Origin: Acipenser ruthenus
Lineage: Eukaryota; Chordata; Actinopteri; Acipenseriformes; Acipenseridae
Direction of reading: 5' to 3'
DNA: 64,000 bases
Assembly: GCF_902713425.1 (NCBI RefSeq)
Contig: NC_081211.1
Span: forward strand, 11,936,264-12,000,263
The notes below the pieces were generated by a model, which saw nothing but the letters and a program-made list of their open reading frames with translations, had not been told where the DNA came from and made no database searches. Position numbers and translations under genes: made by a program. Shown one piece after another: positions 1-11,896 of the stretch (its first letter is position 1; every line of letters begins with the position of its first letter).

Positions 1-864
1 AGGACCTCTGTGTCTTGAACTGAGCGTGTTGATAGGAAGAGCCCTTATGTCGATTCGGGTCTGTTGTAGTTCCTGGCATTCGTGCCGAAAGCTGGCTTGC
101 CGCTTTCCTGGAATCAACGACTCTTGAAAAAGACAGTATTTCATCTTTCTGTCTTTCAGGCCCCCTTCTGGTGGGCTGCTCTCTTCTGTCTGTTGTGTGT
201 GAGCTGCTGTCTGTGCAGCCACCCGCGAATGAGTTGTCTTTTCTAATAGAGAGTTACACAATTTATCCTCCTCGGGGCCAGGCCTGCTGTATCCCCGCTG
301 TCGAGTGACCAAGCCGCGCTCCCTTCCTCGGGGCTAGGTGCTACTGTACCCCCGTCCGAGCGGAGCCGTCGGCCGAACCTGACCACCATGGTGAGTCGGT
401 TCATGAGCGTTCGGTGTACTCTCTCTCTCTCTTACTTCCTTCTTAAAACTGTGTTTTTAAAAAAAAAAAAGGAAAACTCCCACTGTGGCTTCGGCCTTGT
501 CCCCCCCTGGTATATACCAGGTGTGTGTGTAGACCACGCGGTCAGGGTATGCACTTGCGTAGTGCCCCCTCTGGTGCTGCGGTACCGCGGCACGCGCAGG
601 GCCCTGTCTTATCGGACTGCGTAAATTTTGACGCTGGCGTAAAGGGTGGAGCAGGTACTGTACTGAGTTCAGTGCGCAGTGTACGCAAGCACCATTCTTG
701 AACGCGTATACGCGCAAGGTGCTTTTCCCCTTTAATAAAGTTACGCACACAGCGCAGGATACACCCGCTGCGCAGAGCGTCTGGAACATTCCATGAGCGA
801 CACGTTGCTCGTTGCGTAGGGGCTGCGCTGCTAGCGCATACCTCGTGGTACAGGCTAGTCTGTG

Positions 865-922
865 AAATATATATATATATCAATATATATGTAATAATAA
901 ATATATATATAATAAATATATT

Positions 923-984
<62 letters not shown>

Positions 985-990
985 TATATA
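865..990. repeat. (TA)n microsatellite in the DIRS leader
   Basis: About 120 bp of nearly pure TA with a few AAT interruptions. The same tract, slightly longer, lies at about 36008-36147 in the second DIRS copy. Isoleucine/tyrosine-rich frames here are artefacts of the repeat. Confidence 0.97.
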
Positions 991-1164
991 CAGACAATGC
1001 TGCTCAGGAATTTATCCATGTCGTCCCATGCCTGTACGGCTTGTAAAGCCAATATCCCACAAGAGGATGAACATACCCTCTTTGTCCGGTGCTTGGGTGT
1101 CCCGCATACCACTATGGCCCTCAAGAGGGATGTGGCCTGTAGAGTCTGTGAGGCTTTTTAGCCC

Positions 1165-2624
1165 ATGATAAAGGAGGCTCGGTTACAGAGAGCCAGAGAG
1201 GGTCCGTCAGCGGCTTTTGGTTCCCCTGACAATGCATTTTTGGGCTCCATGTCGGAGATACCGAGTGCGCAGCGTAATCGCTCCCCAGCCCCTAAACGGG
1301 TTAAGCGCTCTAAGCAAGCGAGGGACATTTTCGACCTGAAAGCGCAAATGGCTCAGGTCCTGGATCTGTTGTCTAAGCAGGCTGCGGCTTCTGCTCCGGT
1401 CCAGCCCCCGCTGCAGCCCCAAGCGTCCTCCCCGCAGGAGAGACAGGGATGCGGAAGCCCCCCTCAGCTGACGCAAGAGGACACGCTGTCTATAGCCGCC
1501 TCCGGTGATGTGGCTTCACTCTCATTCGACATGCAGGTGGGGGACACCCCTTCGGGGGAGGATCCCAGCTCCGAGTACGTGTCGGAAGCCAATTCCACCC
1601 CGTTGCCAAGCTCGGTCTCGACTCTGATGGAGCGCGCAGCTGCATTGCTGCAGGTCCCCTGGACACCGGCGAATCTACTGCGCCGCTCTGTGTTCCGTAC
1701 ACAGGCATGGCTCCCCGCCTGTAGTGTTTTCCGGCTTTCCCGGATTTTGTGGAGGAGGTGCGCTCCTCCTGGGATAGACCTGCTTCAGCCCCCAGTATTT
1801 CTAAACAAGCGGCACCGCTCTCTTCCTTGGAGAGCGCAGATAAGCTGGGCCTGGCGGGGTTTCCGCCGGTGGACTCCACCATTGCGGCCCTGGTTAAGGC
1901 CCCGCCGGTAGGGTGGCTCGCTAGAGACCCGATGTGCCCTAACCCTCAGTGTCGGGTGACGGAGACGCATCTGAAGCTGGCATATGCAGCAGGGGCGCAA
2001 GCGACCTGCTTAGCCAATACGGCTAGTGTGCTTACGGCTTATTTGGATGGAGTCTTGCGTGAGGCCCCACTCCCGGAGCCGGTAGTGTCAGAGCTGCGCC
2101 TCCTGTCTGACACACTGCTGCAGATCTCTGGGCTGCAGGGACAAGCCCTGGGCCGAAGCCTGGCGGGCTTGGTTGTGGCACGTAGACAGCTGTGGCTGTC
2201 ACAGGCCAGGGTCCCGGACGCGGATAAAGCTGCGTTGCTTGATGTGCCCATATCCCCTGGACATACGTTTGGGCCAGCAGTGGAAGAGATTCTACAGAAA
2301 TCCCTTCGGGACCGGGAGGCTTCCCGTCAGGTAGCCGTGCTGCTCCCTCCACGCGCTCCGGCGTGGCGCAGGTCGAGCCGTTGGCGGGCCCCCCAGACTC
2401 AGACTCGGACCGTCACCAGAACGGTTCCGGTCCCCACAGCCCCGCGGGGTGACCTAAGGTTTCGCCTCCAAAGCGGTAGGGCTCAACCAGCAGGCAGAGA
2501 GAACGCTGGCCGTGGTTGTTCCACATACCAGCGCCCCTGGGGTCGCACTCAGCAGCACGCTGCATGCTCACCACTACCCACCCAGCCTCAGCCCCAGCCA
2601 CAGCAGCCTCTACAGGGCCCCTGA
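1165..2624 (+). pseudogene. DIRS gag-like region, copy 1
   Basis: Overlapping open frames of 248 and 291 codons encode a proline-, alanine- and glutamine-rich protein upstream of the reverse transcriptase, the position of the structural ORF in DIRS elements. A basic stretch near the start (PAPKRVKRSKQ) could be a nucleic-acid-binding or nuclear-localisation segment. I recognise no enzymatic motif. It is assigned by position and composition only. The counterpart in copy 2 is 36321-37781. Confidence 0.65.
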
Positions 2625-2639
2625 AGGTGGGCCTCTGAC

Positions 2640-4317
2640 CCCCTTCTCGGCACATCAGCTGCAGTACTGGCGCGCTTGCACCTCAGATGTTTGGGTGCGC
2701 GCCACCGTGCAAACCGGCTATGCGCTCCAGTTTCGCTCGGGACCTCCCCCCTTTCGGGGTGTCATAAATACATTTGTAGCAGACCCCGGGCAAGCCTTGG
2801 TACTTCAGGAAGAAGTGGCAGTCTTGCTGCGCAAGCAAGCCATTCGTCGAGTAGACCCGGTCTCCCAGGAGGAGGGGTGCTGACGCACCATCACATCCTC
2901 CAGTCCGTCCAGCCAGGCGATTGGTTCACAACCGTGGATTTACGGGACGCGTACTTCCACATTCCCGTTCGTCCATAGCACAGGAAGTATCTGCGCTTTT
3001 CCTCTCAAGGAAGCGCGTACGAGTTTGTTGTGCTGCCGTTCGGGCTCTCTCTAGCTCCGCGTATGTTTTCAAAGTGCATAGACGCTGTTCTAGCTCCCCT
3101 GCGGTTGCAGGGGGTCAGAATCTTGAACTATCTCGACGACTGTTTGATCTCTTCCCAGTCTCAGGAGGGAGCTATAGCCCACACTGCAATTGTGACGGAG
3201 CATCTGGCCAATCTGGGCTTAGCCTTGAACAATGCAAAGAGTCGGCTTGCACCAGTGCAATGCACCACATATCTTGGGCTCCGGATGGACTCCAATGTAA
3301 TGCGCGCATTCCTGTCGGACGACAGGATAACAGCTATTCAGGATTGCCTCTCCCTGTTTCGACAAGGATCGAGGGTGACATTACAGATGTGCCAGAAGCT
3401 GCTGGGTCTGATGGCCGCAGCTACAGTAGCGATTCAGCTGGGGCTGCTTCGCATGCGTCCGCTGCAGGCGTGGCTCAATGCGTTCCATCTCAACGCCCGA
3501 CGTTTTAACTCACCAAGTGGTGACAACAGATGCTTCCAGCCTAGGCTGGGGAGCAGTCTGGGAAGGCAGGGGAGTCCGCGGATCCTTCCCGGACCGCTGG
3601 GCACCCTTACACGTGAACATGCTGGAATTGTGGGTAGTGTTCCTTGCTCTCAATCACTTTCGCCCAGTGCTGAGTGGCGCACATGTGCTGGTCCGGACGG
3701 ACAGCACAGCGGTAGTGGCGTATATCAATCATCAAGGGGGCCTTCGGTCTCCGGGGTTACACCGCATAGCTTTCAAGCTACTAGTGTGGGCTCAAGCCAA
3801 CCTGCTGTCCCTGCGGGCGACGCATATTCAGGGAGTGATGAACATAGCGGCAGATCTCCTTTCCAGGAGCGGTCCACATCCGTCAGAGTGGCGTCTCCAC
3901 CCTCAGTCGGTGGAGCGCATTTGGGAACGGTTCGGGAAGGCGCAGGTCGATCTCTTCGCTTCAGCGGAGACGACGCATTGCCCCCTATGGTACTCCCTCT
4001 GTCGCTCAGGCGGTCCACTGGGCGTAGACGCCCTAGCGCACGCTTGGCTCAAAGTGCTTTTATACGCCTTTCCTCCTATACCGCTGCTCCCGGCTTTCCT
4101 GGGGAAAGTCCGGTCGGAGAAAGCGTCAGTTCTCCTGGTTGCCCCCAGGTGGCCCAGGAGGATATGGTTTGCGACCCTGTGCCAGTTGCTGATTGGGCAG
4201 CCTTGGGAAATCCCGCCTCGCTTGGATCTCCTCACGCAGGCGCGAGGTACCCTTTGGCACCCGGATCCGGGCAGGTTCCAGTTGTGGGTCTGGCCCCTGA
4301 AAGGGACCGCTGGTTAG
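2640..4317 (+). pseudogene. DIRS reverse transcriptase and RNase H region, copy 1
   Basis: The reverse transcriptase palm is recognisable by the YLDD box (RILNYLDDCLISS) encoded near 3120-3150 and by an upstream VDLRDAYFHIP segment. It is followed by an RNase H domain: VVTTDASSLGWGAV, then LNMLEL-like, RTDSTAVVAYIN and IAADLLSR elements. This order is typical of DIRS polymerases. The region is broken and treated as a fossil. Copy 2 is at about 37796-39577. Confidence 0.85.
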
Positions 4318-4663
4318 CCCTGGGGCTGTCAGACGCTGTTGTGAGCACTATGCAAAATGCTAGGGCAAGCTCCAATAGGGTGGTGTATACCCGTAAGTGG
4401 AAGTATTTTCATGCCTGGTGTCTGGCTAGGAGCCATGACCCTATTACGTGCCCGATGCCGGTTATTTTGCAGTTCCTGCAGGACTTGCTCTATGCTGGGA
4501 GGTTCCCTTCCACGTTGAAGGTGTATTTGGCGGCCATATCTGCGTGTCCTCGTAGGAGGACTGCTCTTCCTGAGTGGAGCCTTAACGTTGTACTAGAGGC
4601 TCTTGTAACGGCTCCGTTTGAGCCCTTAGACTCCATAGAGTTGAAGTTCCTGTCTATAAAGAC
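4290..4663 (+). pseudogene. DIRS tyrosine recombinase, first part, copy 1 (split by the ERV)
   Basis: This encodes the helical N-terminal (SAM-like) DNA-binding part of a tyrosine recombinase: SNRVVYTRKWKYFHAWCL, then PSTLKVYLAAISA. The coding sequence stops where the retroviral LTR begins (TGTAATAG at 4664) and its homologous continuation lies beyond the provirus at 12371. In DIRS elements the recombinase frame commonly overlaps the end of the polymerase frame, as here. Confidence 0.85.
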
Positions 4664-5137
4664 TGTAATAGAAATGTTACAGAAAATAGAATTGGCTCGA
4701 CATAATGTACTGGCATTTTGTACTCCCATAACCTTGCTCACATAACCTTGTATGCTTTGCTAAAGATAAGTAACCGCAAGATGCCTACACTGCAGCTGCG
4801 GCTGTGAGATAAAAGGATGAGCCAGAAGTGTCTTTTTACACGTATACCCAAACCACCCATCCTTTTATCTGCTTGTTTAACTATATGCCACGTATGCATA
4901 GTTATAAGTTGTTTTTTCTTATATGCTAATATCTGAATCATCATTGGCTAACCCTCTGCCTTCCTGACAGTTTTAAGGTATATAAGAAACTGATCTAACT
5001 CTGTATGTTGGAACACTGCTCGATGATTATCTAGCACCCTGTGTGCTGAGAGTGTTCTCAGTTTGCAAACTTAAGAAATAAAGGCCTGTGTGTTTGGAAT
5101 TCGCAGTCTCTCTTCCTTTATTAGAATTTCCACGACA
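4664..5137 (+). repeat. ERV copy 1, 5' LTR
   Basis: 474 bp, starting TGT and ending ACA. An inverted CCAAT (ATTGG) near 4953, a TATATAAG box at 4979-4986 and an AATAAA signal at 5077-5082 mark the U3 promoter and R-region polyadenylation site in the expected order. A 13-bp inverted repeat in U3 is reported separately. Confidence 0.95.
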
Positions 5138-5142
5138 ATTCT

Positions 5143-5160
5143 TGGCGACCCAGATGGGAC
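5143..5160 (+). promoter_or_regulatory. ERV primer-binding site, copy 1
   Basis: TGGCGACCCAGATGGGAC starts five bases after the 5' LTR, with the TGG complementary to a tRNA CCA tail. The implied tRNA ends with discriminator G (..GTCGCCA), which Arg and Asn tRNAs use, but I could not assign the primer with confidence. Confidence 0.7.
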
Positions 5161-5361
5161 GGCTAGCTCCGTTTTCCGATCGTTCCCGGGGACTTTGAGG
5201 TTAACCGTGCACGGGGTCTGCTTAGGAGTGGCTCAGGGAACAACACTCTGAAATAGTTTCGGAGGAGAAGGACCCGCCTTGAACCCGGCTGGGAGCATCG
5301 GTGGACGGATACGCCGTCCCGAACAAAGACAAAGGGTGAGACTGGTTTTCCTCATACATAA

Positions 5362-5666
5362 AATAGACCAATTGGTAAGGTTCTGGGAACCTGATAAAAC
5401 CCGTTCTGGGAACGGGCTGCGCAGAAAGAGTTCTGGGAACTCTATTGTCTAGAAGACAAAATTAAGATAGACCACGTGGTTCAGGTTCTGGGAACCTGAT
5501 AAAACCCGTTCTGGGAACGGGCTGCGCAGAAAGAGTTCTGGGAACTCTATTGTCTAGAAGACAAAATTAAGATAGACCACGTGGTTCAGGTTCTGGGAAC
5601 CTGATAAAACCCGTTCTGGGAACGGGCTGCGCAGAAAAGTTCTGGGAACTTTGTTGTCTAATAGAC
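5362..5666 (+). repeat. ERV leader: 105-bp tandem repeat of UGG-loop hairpins, about 2.9 copies
   Basis: The 11-mer GTTCTGGGAAC occurs nine times (starting at 5380, 5403, 5430, 5485, 5508, 5535, 5590, 5613 and 5639). Each is a stem GTTC/GAAC closing a TGG loop, extended by a matching outer stem that differs by position: AG/CT, CCC/GGG or AGA/TCT (AAA/TTT in the last). Each block also has TGTCT-AGA-AGACA and the palindrome ACCACGTGGT. It lies between the primer-binding site and gag, where retroviruses hold packaging and dimerisation signals. The copy 2 array is at 40622-40926. Confidence 0.95.
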
Positions 5667-6046
5667 ATAGAAATCCTGATCCGGAAACAGGTAAATTAAG
5701 TGATTCGACTGATCTATGAATAATACTAATAAGTAATTACAAATGAAACTAGTTAAAAAAAAAAAAGACATTGTATGAAATACCGAATATTGAACCAAAA
5801 ATAACAATCGAAAAAATTAAATGCACAGTTAAAAAAAAAAAAAAAAAAAAAAAAGTCATACTACTAGTGTTGTTGATCAATATACCAAGCACACTGTTGG
5901 ATGGTAATTAACAAAAGTCATTTTTCTGTGCAAGTGGAAATAAAAATAGGCAGTGATATAGTGTGGATGACAGATAACCGTGTGAATGAGTGAGTGAATG
6001 AGTGTTATCTAATAATTGTGTGTGTGCGCGCGTGGGTTTGATTACA
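5667..6046 (+). other. ERV leader, remainder (no gene seen)
   Basis: AT-rich leader with two poly-A tracts (about 5756-5766 and 5830-5853) and a GT/GAGTGAAT-rich stretch just before the gag start. No open frame of note. It probably forms the 3' part of the untranslated leader. Confidence 0.6.
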
Positions 6047-7698
6047 ATGGGGTCAAGTAGTAGTAAAAAGGAGGTCTGTCTCCCGGACCCGCTGGTTGGA
6101 CCGGGACGAACGATGGTTGATAAATGGGGTCGCGGTGTTGTAGACCAGGTTGTTCTGTGGCATAAAATAGCTGATTTCCCATTAAAAGGGACCCTGAGTG
6201 AAAGAAAATTACAAGAATGTAGGGGAAAGTTAGAAGAGTTTGAGAAGACAAAGAAAGAGAAAAAGAAAAATAAAGTTGACTGGGATAGTTATAGGAAATG
6301 GGAACGAGAAGCTGAACGACAAATAGCATGCAGGCTAAAGGCATAATGGTAAAAGCAAGTCAGAAAGATAGTACTGAGGAAAAAAAAAAGAAAACAGAGA
6401 GAAATAGAGATTACGATGAGGAAAGGGACCCCCCCCCCGTATTGTGTTCCTGTTTCCACAGCCCCTGCTCCTCAGCCCGACCGGCCCGTCCAGGTCCATC
6501 AACAGCCTCCGCCCGCAGCAGAGAGTCCGCTGCCCGCACCTCCGCCTCTGACATCCACCCCAAGCAACCCGAAAGGTTTACAGGGTGGTTCCCGATGGAT
6601 TTGGTCCCCTTGGTCGCCCCCCGGACTGAGCTCCTTACCATCGCCAGAATCCCCCGAGACATCAGGATCTCCCAGCACGCTCACTACACAGTCGAGACCA
6701 AAAGGCAATCCGAACAACGCCATTATCCAGGCCCCCTGACAGCGTACCCAAATCCACAGCCAAGACCGGCAGAAGGACAACCGGGACATAAGGACTGGCT
6801 GCCAGAGGTCCTGATTCAGCGCACCTGGAGACAAGATGAGATTAAAGACATTGCTAAAGACTTGCCCGACCCAACTAAGGATGCAGTTCAGTTCAGCGAG
6901 CAGATGACCCGTCTTGTGCGTCAATACAAACCCTCTGCCGCTGAAATAGGGCACATTATGCGATGCAAATTAAAGCTTCGCTGGGAGGACATCGAAGATA
7001 CTTTTGACGAAAATCTGACGTGGAAACCGGCAGGGGATGAAGAATATCAACCGCAGTTTGAACAGTTGCTGGACAGATTGAAACGGCAATACCCTGCTAA
7101 GACCAATTGGGATGCTATACATAGCTGCACACAGCACTCCAAAGAGTCTCTAGAGGAATATAGACAAAGATTGGAGACGTGCTTCCGCAAACACAGCGGA
7201 CTCCGACTAGGCACCGATGAATACAACAGTCTTTTAAAAGCAGCCATAATAAACGGACTCGTACCTGCCCTCAATAAACAGGTACGGATGACATGCATTG
7301 GATGGGAGACGGCTCCCCTCATTCAGGTTATCGAACATTGCAAGCACACTGAAAGACAACAACAGAAGCAAGAGAGCAATCAAAAGACAAAAGCCGAAAA
7401 AGGAGTCAAATTGGAAGCAGCTCAGCTGGCTTATTATCAGGGCAAAGGACCAACCCGAGGCGGATACCAACGCGGACGGGGCGGGCGTGGAGGGAGGGGT
7501 CGAGGAGGGGGAAGCGGAGGCGGTGGCAACAGAAACTTCCACAAACAGGATAAAGACACTAGTTGCTATAATTGTGGCCAGGAAGGACATTTTGCTAGAG
7601 AGTGTCAGAGACAGCAGCAACAACAACAAACCAACGGGAGTAACTGGCAGAGCGCTCCCCCACCGCAAGTAACACTATACAAACCGAAACCAGAATGA
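6047..7698 (+). pseudogene. ERV gag region, copy 1
   Basis: Begins with MGSSSSKKEV, a myristoylation-type matrix N-terminus, followed by a lysine-rich matrix segment and a proline-rich stretch. A capsid-like region follows (LPEVLIQRTWRQDEIKDIAKDL and onward), then an RG-rich nucleocapsid with one CCHC knuckle (CYNCGQEGHFARECQ), as in gammaretroviruses. The reading is broken. The copy 2 counterpart is 41307-42957. Confidence 0.88.
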
Positions 7699-7739
7699 AA
7701 TGAGGCAGGGACAGCTGACACCAAAACAGCGAACAAGCA

Positions 7740-10700
7740 GTACGTGCTAACTTTTTCTAAACCACAAGAAGCCCCCACCGTTGATCTCTTCGTGAATGGT
7801 GAGTCATTTTGAATTCTTAATTGATACTGGTGCTGCAATGTCTGTCATAAATGCTAGAACTATGCATAACCCAATGATATCAAATGAATCAGTAAAAAAC
7901 AGTGGGAGCCTCGGGAGTAGTATTGAGGGAGAAAATTATGATGCCTTAACCCGTACAATATGAAGGGAAAACGTTTATGCATCGGTTTATTTTCTCTGAA
8001 TGCTGCCCTTGCAACCTAGCGGGACAAGATCTACTATGTAAATTCAATTGTGAAATTAAATGTGAGCAAAAAGGAGTTACCGTTTCGTGTCCCTTGATGA
8101 TGGCCCAAATGATTGAGACCCGTAGTTGGTTCTATTCATGGGATATACAAAACGGAGGCGAACAAATTGAGGAATTATTTAAATTGGCTCGACAACATTG
8201 GGGTCATGAAACTGGGTTTATATCACCTTATGCCTTACATTGCACTGCCCTGTACTCACCTTTATCAAGAGATTATTAATTTGAGAAAAAGTGGTTAGCA
8301 CAACCTCCATTTAACGAAACAATTACGTGCACAGCCTTGTATATAGGTTTACACTTTTGTGTTGCAGCCATTAAACTAAATAGCGATCAGTTTTTACTTT
8401 ACCACACAACTGACTCTATGCCAAATATAAGCGTAGCAAAAAACGATGATGTAGAGTGGAAAGATACTGGTGTCTGGCTTAAGTCTGTGTTGCAGGTGAC
8501 TGACTGGCAAAGTGAAGACGGGTTCAAATTCTCCCCCAGTGCTCGCGCTGTTTGCACTCCTTTCTTTTGGGTCGCGCCTGTCCAACGGGGAATCCATGGG
8601 GCAGAGAACCGAGATGTGCCCCCTGGGGAGGCACTGGGAGGCACGTTTTCACCCTTGCTGATCGGCCTCCCCGATTCTCTATGGGCAGAAGATAAGTATG
8701 ATATTGGCCTTATGAAAGGGGCAGAGCCCCTAACAGTCACACCGAAAAGCACACACCGGCCTAGCCGTGCCCAGTATCCTCTCAGCAAGGAAGCAGAGGA
8801 AGGCATTGCTCCTGTGCATGCGTCTTTGGTCTCGCGAGGGGCCATTGTGCCCTGCCCAGACTCGCATTGCAACACCCCGATTCTTCCGGTCCGCAAAGCC
8901 TCGGGAGGATGGCGATTTGTCCAAGACCTCAGGTTAGTAAATGACGCAATACATGCAAGGGCCCCTATTGTGCCAAACCCAGTCACTGTTTTGTCAGCTG
9001 TTCCCCCGAGTGCAAAGTGGTTTACTGTTATTGATTTAGCAAATGCATTCTTCAGCATCCCTGTTGCAAGGGACTCACAGTTTTGGTTTGCTTTCACCTT
9101 TATGGGGAAACGATGGACCTGGAGTTATGCCTCAAGGGTTCACCGAGTCACCAGCCGTCTTTTCTGCCGCTTTGGCGCAGAATCTGGAGGGCTTTGTTCC
9201 CCCTGGTGGAAGCACACTCATACAGTATGTGGATGATTTGCTTTTATGTTCTGAAACTCAGCACACATGCAAAACTGATACAAGAGCTCTTTTAGAGTAC
9301 CTAGCTCGTAATGGCCATAAGGTATAAAAAAAAAAGCTGCAGCTCGTGTCACCATCTGTAAAATACTTGGGACACGATATTACACCAGAAGGCAGGAAAT
9401 TGGGCCTGGAGCGTGTCACTGCAATTCTGACACTGCCCCAGCCTGCCACAAAAAAAAAAAAAATAAAATAAATAAATAACACATGATGACGTTGCTAGGT
9501 ATGGGTGGCTACTGTAGAGCTTGGATTCCAGATTACGCTGACGTAACACAGCCCCTAGCTGACTTGATACATGGCCATAAGATGACTATGAAAGACACAA
9601 TTGACTGGACTCCTGACGGACTAACTGCCCTCAAAAAAAAAACTTAAACAACTCTTGTCCTCTCCGCCCTGTCTTGGGTTACCCGATCACTCTAAACCTT
9701 TTAACCTGTTTGTTTGTGAAAAGGGAGGATTCATGTCGGCAGTACTGACACAAGAGCATGGGGGAAAACAACGTCCTGTGGCTTTTTACTCTAAGCGCCT
9801 TGATAACGTAGCCCGAGGGCTAGTCTGTTGCTTGAGAGCGGTGGCCGCCGCCACTGAAGCTGTGCTGGCTAGTGCTGACCTAGTTGCAATGTGCCCTCTA
9901 ACTGTACATGTTCCTCATGCAGTACATGCTCTCATTTCATAGGCCAAGACAGCACATCTGACTCCAGCTCGTCTATTACATTACCAGAATGTATTAATGA
10001 CCATGTCACATGTTGTGCTAAAACGCTGTACTGTGCTTAACCCTGCTACACTTCTTCCTACAGAAGCCGATGGAGAGCCTCACGATTGCACCACCTTAGT
10101 AGAACAGGTCTGCAAGCCACGACCCGATCTTACTGATGTGCCCGTATTGAACGCTGCTGTATGTAAATGCCAGGCACACACTAACGCTCATAAGATTTGG
10201 CGAGGACCCACTGGGTTGCCTGCCCTTCCCCGTTCATGTTTCCTTTATGTAGCTAAGATGGCACACGGCCAAGACCATGTGTCAAAGGGAGGGGTGGTGA
10301 ATGTGGTTAACAATTTTTGGTTTGCTCCAGGTTTTTCTACATATGCTAACCAATTTTGTGCTAAATGTGTGATTTGTATGACCAACAATGTAGGCCGCAG
10401 CACGCCCATGTCCGTATCAGCTCATCCGAGGCCTGAGGGCCACTTCGAACATGTCATGATGGATTTTATTGAATTAACACCTTGCCAAGGTTACAAGTAC
10501 TGCCTTGTGATAATTGACGCTTTTTCTAAATGGATTGAAGCATTCCCCTGCAGACATGCCACAGCTATGGCAGTAGCAAAAAGCCTGATGAGAGAGATTA
10601 TACCCCGATGGGGTCTGCCATCTAAATTGACATCTGACAATGGTTCTCATTTTGTGAACAGTGTGGTACAGAACATTTCTGAAAGCCTACAAATTGATTT

Positions 10701-11268
10701 ACGCACACACTGTAGCTACCACCCCGCAAGTGGAGGCTTGGTGGAGAGAGCGAACCAAACAATAAAAACTAAACTAACTAAGCTCATTGCTGAAACAGGG
10801 CTCTCCTGGGTTAAAGTATTGCCATTGGCCCTGATGTACATGCACGGATGCACGCACAGTACTACAGGGCTAGCACCTCATGAAGTATTAACGGGACGCC
10901 CAATGCGGATGCTGAACACACCTTTTCCTCAAAATAGGCTCACCCTAATGGGATGTGAGGATGAAATGGTAAAATACTGTGCTGCTCTTAACAATGTTCT
11001 GAAGTCTATTTTTCCCAGGGTAAAAGCTGCCCTACCCGAACCGAAGGAAGGGGCGCTCCACAAGCTCCTGCCAGGGGACTGGGTGATCATCAAAGACCTC
11101 CGCCGGAAGCATTGGCATCAACAACTCTGGACAGGTCCGTTCCAGGTGCTCCTGACAACGCAGACAGCGGTGAAAGTCGCTGAACGATCAACGTGGGTCC
11201 ACGCCAGCCATTGCAGAAAAGTGCCCTATAGCCCGAAGGGAGATGTATCGCCCCCTGGAACAACGTAG
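7740..11268 (+). pseudogene. ERV pro-pol region, copy 1
   Basis: In order: an aspartic protease with LIDTGAAMSV, a reverse transcriptase with YVDDLLLCS near 9218-9245, a connection/RNase H segment (PVAFYSKRLDNVARG) and an integrase. The integrase holds the DDE landmarks DFIELTPCQGYKYCLVIIDAFSKW and SDNGSHFV plus a C-terminal DNA-binding part. Sequence style is gamma/epsilon-like. The region is broken in several places. Copy 2 spans about 43000-46526. Confidence 0.9.
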
Positions 11269-11736
11269 ACGGCTCGGATGGCCTTGGGACAGTCAGCTTT
11301 GGACCCCCAGAGTCCTGACTGTTATTTTTCTTGGCAGCATATTAACTGTGTTTCTCATCTGGCTCTTAACTGAACTTAAAGATAATAAAAAAGAGCCAGA
11401 TATTACAAACCACAGCTACACTGAAAATCGCACAGAACTCAGAACAAAAAGAACATTGCACACATGGAGTGCAGAACATGATCGAAAACATGCGGACAAT
11501 GGTTGGTGGGCAATGCTCAACCATACTGTACGGAACACTTTGAACATTACTGACACTGGTTTATATATGGCGTAGTGTTATTGTTGTTGTTTTTGCTTAT
11601 CATAACCTGCGTGAAAAAGTTATGTACTAAAACTGTTGACACTGTTTTAAACATGCCCCTGCTTACTAATGATGACCAGTGTAATGATTCAAATGATGAC
11701 CCTTTCAACAAAATGGCAGATGACCTGATGAGTTAA
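11243..11736 (+). pseudogene. ERV env remnant, copy 1
   Basis: Starts inside the end of the integrase frame, the overlap used by gammaretroviruses. It has one hydrophobic segment (LTVIFLGSILTVFLIWLLTEL), several N-glycosylation sequons (NHS, NHT, NIT) and a cytoplasmic-tail-like end about 35 codons long. It is far shorter than a full env, so only the two ends appear to remain. The copy 2 counterpart is 46501-46994. Confidence 0.65.
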
Positions 11737-11883
11737 GATAGTGGGGAAAATCTGCAAGCAGGATACGTTGGGTCGTCACTTTATTCATATTACACTACAT
11801 GTTAAACTTTGTAAATCTCGCTTTAACTTGTACTATTGTGTGTGTTTGAATCCATTTTCTGAATAAGGTTGAGACAAAGTCTC

Positions 11884-11896
11884 AAAAGGGAGGGAA
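11884..11896 (+). promoter_or_regulatory. ERV polypurine tract, copy 1
   Basis: AAAAGGGAGGGAA lies directly against the 3' LTR, the position of the plus-strand primer. The same tract is present at 47142-47154. Confidence 0.9.

Noticed and set aside
542-997. Long Ile/Tyr-rich frames over the TA tract, and Ile/Leu frames over the ATT tract at 31797-32040
   Set aside because: Simple-sequence artefacts.
5143-5160. Naming the ERV by primer tRNA
   Set aside because: The 18-mer did not match a tRNA 3' end I could recall with certainty.
5340-5680. CRISPR-like array in the leader repeat
   Set aside because: Repeats and spacers are equally conserved, there are only about three units, and the context is a vertebrate retroviral leader.
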